A stretch of 64,000 nucleotides of DNA from an uncultured bacterium. GTDB lineage: Bacteria > Planctomycetota > UBA1135 > GCA-002686595. Shown piece after piece: positions 61,042-64,000 of this stretch. The notes beneath the pieces are model-generated. The model saw only the letters and a program-made list of their open reading frames with translations, was not told where the DNA came from and ran no database searches. The translations under genes and the position numbers were made by a program. How positions within the stretch are numbered: the first letter of the stretch is position 1; each line of letters starts with the position of its first letter. The stretch is taken from positions 124,001-188,000 of the forward strand of contig CALLKX010000003.1 in NCBI GenBank assembly GCA_938083085.1, read 5' to 3'.

Positions 61042-61527
61042 ATGGACCAGAGCACCATCGAGCGGCGCTTCGAGGAGTTCCTGCGGACGGAGAGCCTCAA
61101 GATGACCCCGCAGCGCCGGCGTATCTTCGAGAAGGCCTTCGAGGTCCATGACCACTTCAGCGTCGAGCGCATGTACGAGTGGCTCAAGGCTGAGGAGGGT
61201 CCTGCCGTGTCACGCGCCACGGTCTACCGCACCCTCGAGGTGCTGGAGCGAGGCGGCTTCATCGAGGCCGTGGAGACCGGTCGGGGCGAGGTCGTCTACG
61301 AGCACGTGCTCGGGCACGAGCACCACGACCACATGGTCTGCGTCATGTGCAAGCGCATCGAGGAGTTCCAGGACGAGGAGATCGAGGCGCTTCAGCGCAA
61401 GAACGCCGAGCGGCTCGGGTTCGTGATGACAGGGCACATGCTCCGGCTCTCCGGGATCTGCGGAGACTGCGCGACCGAGCTGCGCGAGGACGGCCGGCTC
61501 GAGGAAGAGGTCGCGCGCCAAGGCTAG
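61042..61527 (+). CDS. fur: Ferric uptake regulator family protein
   Basis: 161 residues from the ATG at 61042. Winged-helix part with T-P-Q-R-R-R-I-F and V-S-R-A-T-V-Y-R-T-L-E-V-L. Metal site G-H-E-H-H-D-H-M-V-C100-V-M-C103, then C140-G-D-C143 for structural zinc. Both Cys pairs of Fur are present. It would repress iron or zinc uptake or stress genes with Fe2+ as co-repressor; Zur and PerR cannot be excluded. It follows the purD-glycosyltransferase pair. Confidence 0.9.
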   Translation: MDQSTIERRFEEFLRTESLKMTPQRRRIFEKAFEVHDHFSVERMYEWLKAEEGPAVSRATVYRTLEVLERGGFIEAVETGRGEVVYEHVLGHEHHDHMVCVMCKRIEEFQDEEIEALQRKNAERLGFVMTGHMLRLSGICGDCATELREDGRLEEEVARQG

Positions 61528-61531
61528 GGGA

Positions 61532-61554
61532 ACGTGGCGCCCATGGCGCCGCGT
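61532..61554 (+). terminator. Terminator hairpin after fur
   Basis: ACGTGGCGCC (61532-61541) pairs with GGCGCCGCGT (61545-61554), loop CAT, with one T-G pair. It starts 4 bases after the fur stop. No U-tract. Confidence 0.55.
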
Positions 61555-61742
61555 GAACCAGCGGGGGGGCTTGGGCGAGCTCGCCGTGCGGCGTCGGGCC
61601 GCCCCTTGATCCATGCCCGGAGGTCATGCGTTCCTTCTTGGCGCGCAGCTAGCGCGACAGGACGGGGGCTCAAGACCCACCCGGCACGAGCCTCGTGGGG
61701 CTCACGCTCAAGCGACGCAACGGACGCCGGGCACCCGCAACA

Positions 61743-61783
61743 GGACCGGCAGAGGACCGGAAGAGAACCGGAAGAGAACCCGG
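61743..61783 (+). repeat. 11-bp tandem repeat, about 3.7 copies
   Basis: Units at 61743-61753, 61754-61764, 61765-61775 and a partial unit follow GRACCGGMAGA. They lie in the 294-base non-coding stretch between fur and the convergent DUF3568 gene, which otherwise holds only the fur terminator. Confidence 0.65.
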
Positions 61784-61821
61784 CGGGAGGTCCAGCAGGG
61801 TCCTCCTCGGCCGGAGCCCCG

Positions 61822-62220
61822 TCAGTCGATGTCGCGAGTCAGGCTATCGCGAACGCTGGTCGCGATCTCGTCGCTGTAGACCAGGTAGCGCTTGGCCGCG
61901 ACCCGGATCCGGGTCTGCTTGGCGTCGTACGTCTCCACCTGGACCGTGACCAGCGCGCTGTCCACGTAGGTCTGGATGGTCCGCAGGTCCTCGTCAACCT
62001 CGATCAGGTCCGACGTCATATGGGACATCGTGTCCTTCGCGCACGCCCACGTGTAGTCGAGGCTGTACGGGACGACCGCCGTCTGGGCGTTGTCGACAAA
62101 CTCGTCGTTGATGACGATGGCCGCTCCGACGACCGCCATGGGAGCGCACGACGGCAGTGCCGTCGCGCCGAGAAGACCAACGAGGGCGGCCGCAGCCGCC
62201 TGGATAGAGATGCGCCTCAT
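61822..62220 (-). CDS. DUF3568 family lipoprotein
   Basis: 132 residues from the ATG at 62220. The N-terminal signal ends in L-P-S-C25, a plausible lipobox. The mature part follows the DUF3568 pattern: A-A-I-V-I-N-D-E-F, then Y-S-L-D-Y-T-W-A-C-A-K-D-T-M, V-D-E-D-L-R-T-I-Q and R-I-R-V-A. Small outer lipoprotein of unknown role. It lies 11 bases after the purQ stop, but a TATAGT box overlapping that stop may give it its own promoter. Confidence 0.75.
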   Translation of the reverse strand: MRRISIQAAAAALVGLLGATALPSCAPMAVVGAAIVINDEFVDNAQTAVVPYSLDYTWACAKDTMSHMTSDLIEVDEDLRTIQTYVDSALVTVQVETYDAKQTRIRVAAKRYLVYSDEIATSVRDSLTRDID

Positions 62221-62230
62221 GATGAGGGCG

Positions 62231-62236
62231 ACTATA
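62231..62236 (-). promoter_or_regulatory. Putative -10 box (TATAGT) overlapping the purQ stop
   Basis: Minus-strand TATAGT ends 10 bases before the DUF3568 lipoprotein start. It would allow expression separate from purQ with a leader of only a few bases. Confidence 0.35.
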
Positions 62237-63032
62237 GAGAAGCGCCCATGGCCGATTCCACCAGCGCCCGGTAGAAGGCGAGGCCTTCTCCCTCGGATCG
62301 GCTGGCGGGCAGCCGGGTCCAGGTCGGGTGGGCCCAGGGATCCAGGTTGCGCTCGGGGTGCGGCATGAGCCCCAGAACCCGGCCCGTGGGGTCGCAGATC
62401 CCGGCCACGTCGCCCGCAGCGCCGTTGGGGTTCGCGGGATAGCCGACCTCTCCACCGCCCGGGTGGACGTAGGTGAGCGCGATCTGACCGGCGGCCTTGA
62501 GGCGCTCGAGGGCCGCGTCGTCGGTGACGGCGAACCGGCCCTCCCCGTGGGCGACAGGGCAGGGCATCTGCTCCCCGGCCTTGAGCCAGGTACAGCGGCT
62601 CTCCTGGGCTTCCAGGGTCACCCAGCGGCACTCATAGTGGTTGGAAGCGTTGGCGAACAGGGCGATGGAGCGCTCGCTGGGTTCCGCCTCGGGCTCGAAG
62701 AGGCCGGACTCTACGAGGACCTGGAAGCCGTTGCAGACCCCGAGAATCAGCCCCCCTCGGTCCACGTGAGCGCGGAGCGCGACGCCAAGGTGGTTGCGCA
62801 GCGAGGCTCCCCAGACCCGGCCGGCGGCCAGGTCGTCCCCGTAGCTGAACCCCCCGGCGAAGACGATCACGCCGTAGCCGTCCAGGCGGCCAGGCTCCCG
62901 CGCGGCCACGTCACTCCTGAGCAGGTCGGCGTCGGCGCCACCCATCCTCAGAGCCCGGAGGGTCTCGTCCTCACAGTTGGTGCCCGGTCCACGGAGGACG
63001 AGGGCCTTGGGTCGTGTCGCAGTGATCGTCAT
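62232..63032 (-). CDS. purQ: Phosphoribosylformylglycinamidine synthase subunit PurQ
   Basis: 266 residues. Class I glutamine amidotransferase: nucleophile C100 in G-V-C-N-G-F-Q, H225 and E227 in M-P-H-P-E-R-N. The start A-L-V-L-R-G-P-G-T-N-C-E-D-E and F-A-G-G-F-S-Y-G-D-D are PurQ landmarks. It supplies ammonia from glutamine to PurL for FGAM synthesis; purL and purS are not in the window. Slightly longer than the 220-230 residue form of Bacillus, as in many other phyla. Confidence 0.93.
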   Translation of the reverse strand: MTITATRPKALVLRGPGTNCEDETLRALRMGGADADLLRSDVAAREPGRLDGYGVIVFAGGFSYGDDLAAGRVWGASLRNHLGVALRAHVDRGGLILGVCNGFQVLVESGLFEPEAEPSERSIALFANASNHYECRWVTLEAQESRCTWLKAGEQMPCPVAHGEGRFAVTDDAALERLKAAGQIALTYVHPGGGEVGYPANPNGAAGDVAGICDPTGRVLGLMPHPERNLDPWAHPTWTRLPASRSEGEGLAFYRALVESAMGASL

Positions 63033-63098
63033 GGTGCTGGCCTCCGGGCGCCTCGCCCGCGGGCCCCGATTCTGCGGTCTGGGCCGGCCCCATGCGAG

Positions 63099-63686
63099 TC
63101 AGAGCAGCAGGATGCGGTCCGCGGCGCCCGGAAGGTCGTCCACGACGTCCACGTAGTGCCCCGAGGACTCCGCCTTGCGGGCCTGCCCCGCTCCCTTCCC
63201 GGTCCGGACGAGCAGCCCCATGACGCCGACGCGCTCGCCGGCCTTGAGGTCGCGCATGGAGTCGCCGATGCACCACGAGCGGTCGAGATCGATGTTCAGG
63301 CGGGCGGCGGCCTCGAGCATCATCCCCGGGCGGGGCTTGCGGCAGAAGCAGTTGGCCCTGTAGCCGACGCGCCCCTCGGTGGGGTGGTGGGGGCAGTATC
63401 CGATCCAGTCCAGCTGGACGCCCTCGGCCGCGAGCAGCTCGCGCAGTCGCGCGTGCACCTCTCCGAGCCGGTCCTCGTCCAAAAGGCCTCGGGCCACGCC
63501 GCTCTGGTTGGTGACCACGCACAGCAGGTACCCTGCGTCCTTGAGGCGGCGCAGGGCCTCCGCTGCGCCCGGGAGCAGCTCGAGGTCGGCCGGGTCGGCG
63601 AGGTAGTTCACCTCTCGGTTGATGGTGCCGTCTCGGTCGAGGAAGACGGCGGCGTGCTCGGGCAAGGGCTCAGCGGCCCCCTTCAC
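63099..63686 (-). CDS. gmhB: D-glycero-D-manno-heptose 1,7-bisphosphate 7-phosphatase
   Basis: 195 residues, GTG start overlapping the PEGA gene by 17 bases. HAD motif F-L-D17-R-D19-G-T, motif II V-V-T-N-Q-S-G-V, and the zinc loop C98-P-H100 ... C113-F-C115 typical of GmhB. K-P-R-P-G-M and G-D-S-M-R-D-L-K-A-G carry the later HAD motifs. It removes the 7-phosphate in ADP-heptose synthesis for lipopolysaccharide core, in the cytosol; histidinol-phosphate phosphatase is the main alternative in this family. Confidence 0.88.
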   Translation of the reverse strand: MKGAAEPLPEHAAVFLDRDGTINREVNYLADPADLELLPGAAEALRRLKDAGYLLCVVTNQSGVARGLLDEDRLGEVHARLRELLAAEGVQLDWIGYCPHHPTEGRVGYRANCFCRKPRPGMMLEAAARLNIDLDRSWCIGDSMRDLKAGERVGVMGLLVRTGKGAGQARKAESSGHYVDVVDDLPGAADRILLL

Positions 63687-64000
63687 GTGCTCGCGTCATC
63701 TTCACGTAGATGCGGTGCGGCATCTCCCCGTCCCGGTTCTTGATCGGGAAGAAGAAGTCTGGCCCGGCCAGGAAGATCGGGAAGGGCCACGAGGTCAGGT
63801 TGGTGAACGAGTCCATGTAGAAGATCACGAGGTCTCGCTCTCCGATCTTCCAGCGCCGGGTCTCCGTGCGGTAGCCGTCCAGCTTGAACTCCACCTTGTG
63901 GGGCTCATCGGGCAGCTGGATGCGGCACGGGGTCGAGAGCCCCACGCTCACCCCGTCGATAAAGACCACAGCTCCCGGCGGGCTGGAGTCCAGGACGATC
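63670..64000 (-). CDS. PEGA-domain protein (partial)
   Basis: The C-terminal 109 residues are visible; the frame runs off the right edge. V-L-D-S-S-P-P-G-A-V-V-F-I-D-G-V-S-V-G is a classic PEGA start. H-K-V-E-F-K-L-D-G-Y-R-T-E and W-K-I-G-E follow. A hydrophobic stretch (W-P-F-P-I-F-L) comes next and the chain ends basic. PEGA domains are usually on exported or membrane proteins. The rest of the gene is outside the window. Confidence 0.75.
   Translation of the reverse strand, partial: IVLDSSPPGAVVFIDGVSVGLSTPCRIQLPDEPHKVEFKLDGYRTETRRWKIGERDLVIFYMDSFTNLTSWPFPIFLAGPDFFFPIKNRDGEMPHRIYVKMTRAREGGR

Overview
The window is high-GC bacterial DNA (roughly two thirds G+C by eye) with dense gene packing. 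The content points to a Planctomycetota-like bacterium, probably marine. It has two sulfatases, a CRTAC1/ASPIC lipoprotein, two carboxypeptidase-regulatory-like giant-type proteins, a DUF4388 protein, GldA/F/G-type ABC genes, and secreted proteins sharing a C-terminal module. This assignment is an inference from gene families; there is no rRNA or phylogenetic marker beyond asnS, purD and purQ. No CRISPR array, prophage or insertion sequence was seen.

Layout. 1-5 kb: the end of a glycosyltransferase, then a divergent STAS/PilZ-like protein facing a GAF-SpoIIE phosphatase, DUF58 and BatA-like operon. 5-9 kb: a flippase-like membrane protein coupled to an NhaC-type antiporter. 9-17 kb: asnS, an SGNH hydrolase operon, a lipoprotein sulfatase and a 1063-residue DUF4388/PEGA-like/propeller membrane protein. 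17-20 kb: a zinc-ribbon membrane protein, ThiF/MoeB and MocA-like operon beside tRNA-His. 20-24 kb: an HDOD protein, a cytochrome b562-like/VOC pair and a GT4/small membrane protein pair. 24-29 kb: sugar-type oxidoreductase, secreted protein, TIM-barrel isomerase, nucleoside-type MFS transporter and Mpo1-like protein.

29-42 kb is the most unusual stretch. A 1234-residue secreted gluzincin-type multidomain protein converges on a carboxypeptidase-regulatory-like surface protein. The 3' end of the first gene and the whole second gene have been duplicated in tandem (about 3.4 kb per copy). The truncated second copy of the protease tail keeps an open frame in which nearly all base changes are synonymous. 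Next come a LamG-like secreted protein and a sulfatase; these two and the secreted protein at 24.9 kb end in related C-terminal modules.

42-64 kb: malic enzyme, the CRTAC1-like lipoprotein, an NTF2-like lipoprotein, a MATE/ANKH-like transporter, a four-gene ABC operon (ATPase, permease, GldG-like, DUF4340), a PilZ-like protein, a coiled-coil membrane protein, an M14 peptidase, tRNA-Arg and tRNA-Pro, purD with a TIGR04283-like glycosyltransferase and fur, and finally DUF3568 lipoprotein, purQ, gmhB and a partial PEGA protein on the minus strand.

Two genome-wide habits are visible. Genes within operons are often joined by 4-base start/stop overlaps using GTG or TTG starts. Several first genes of operons have a TAnnnT hexamer only 6-8 bases before the start codon, which suggests leaderless transcripts.
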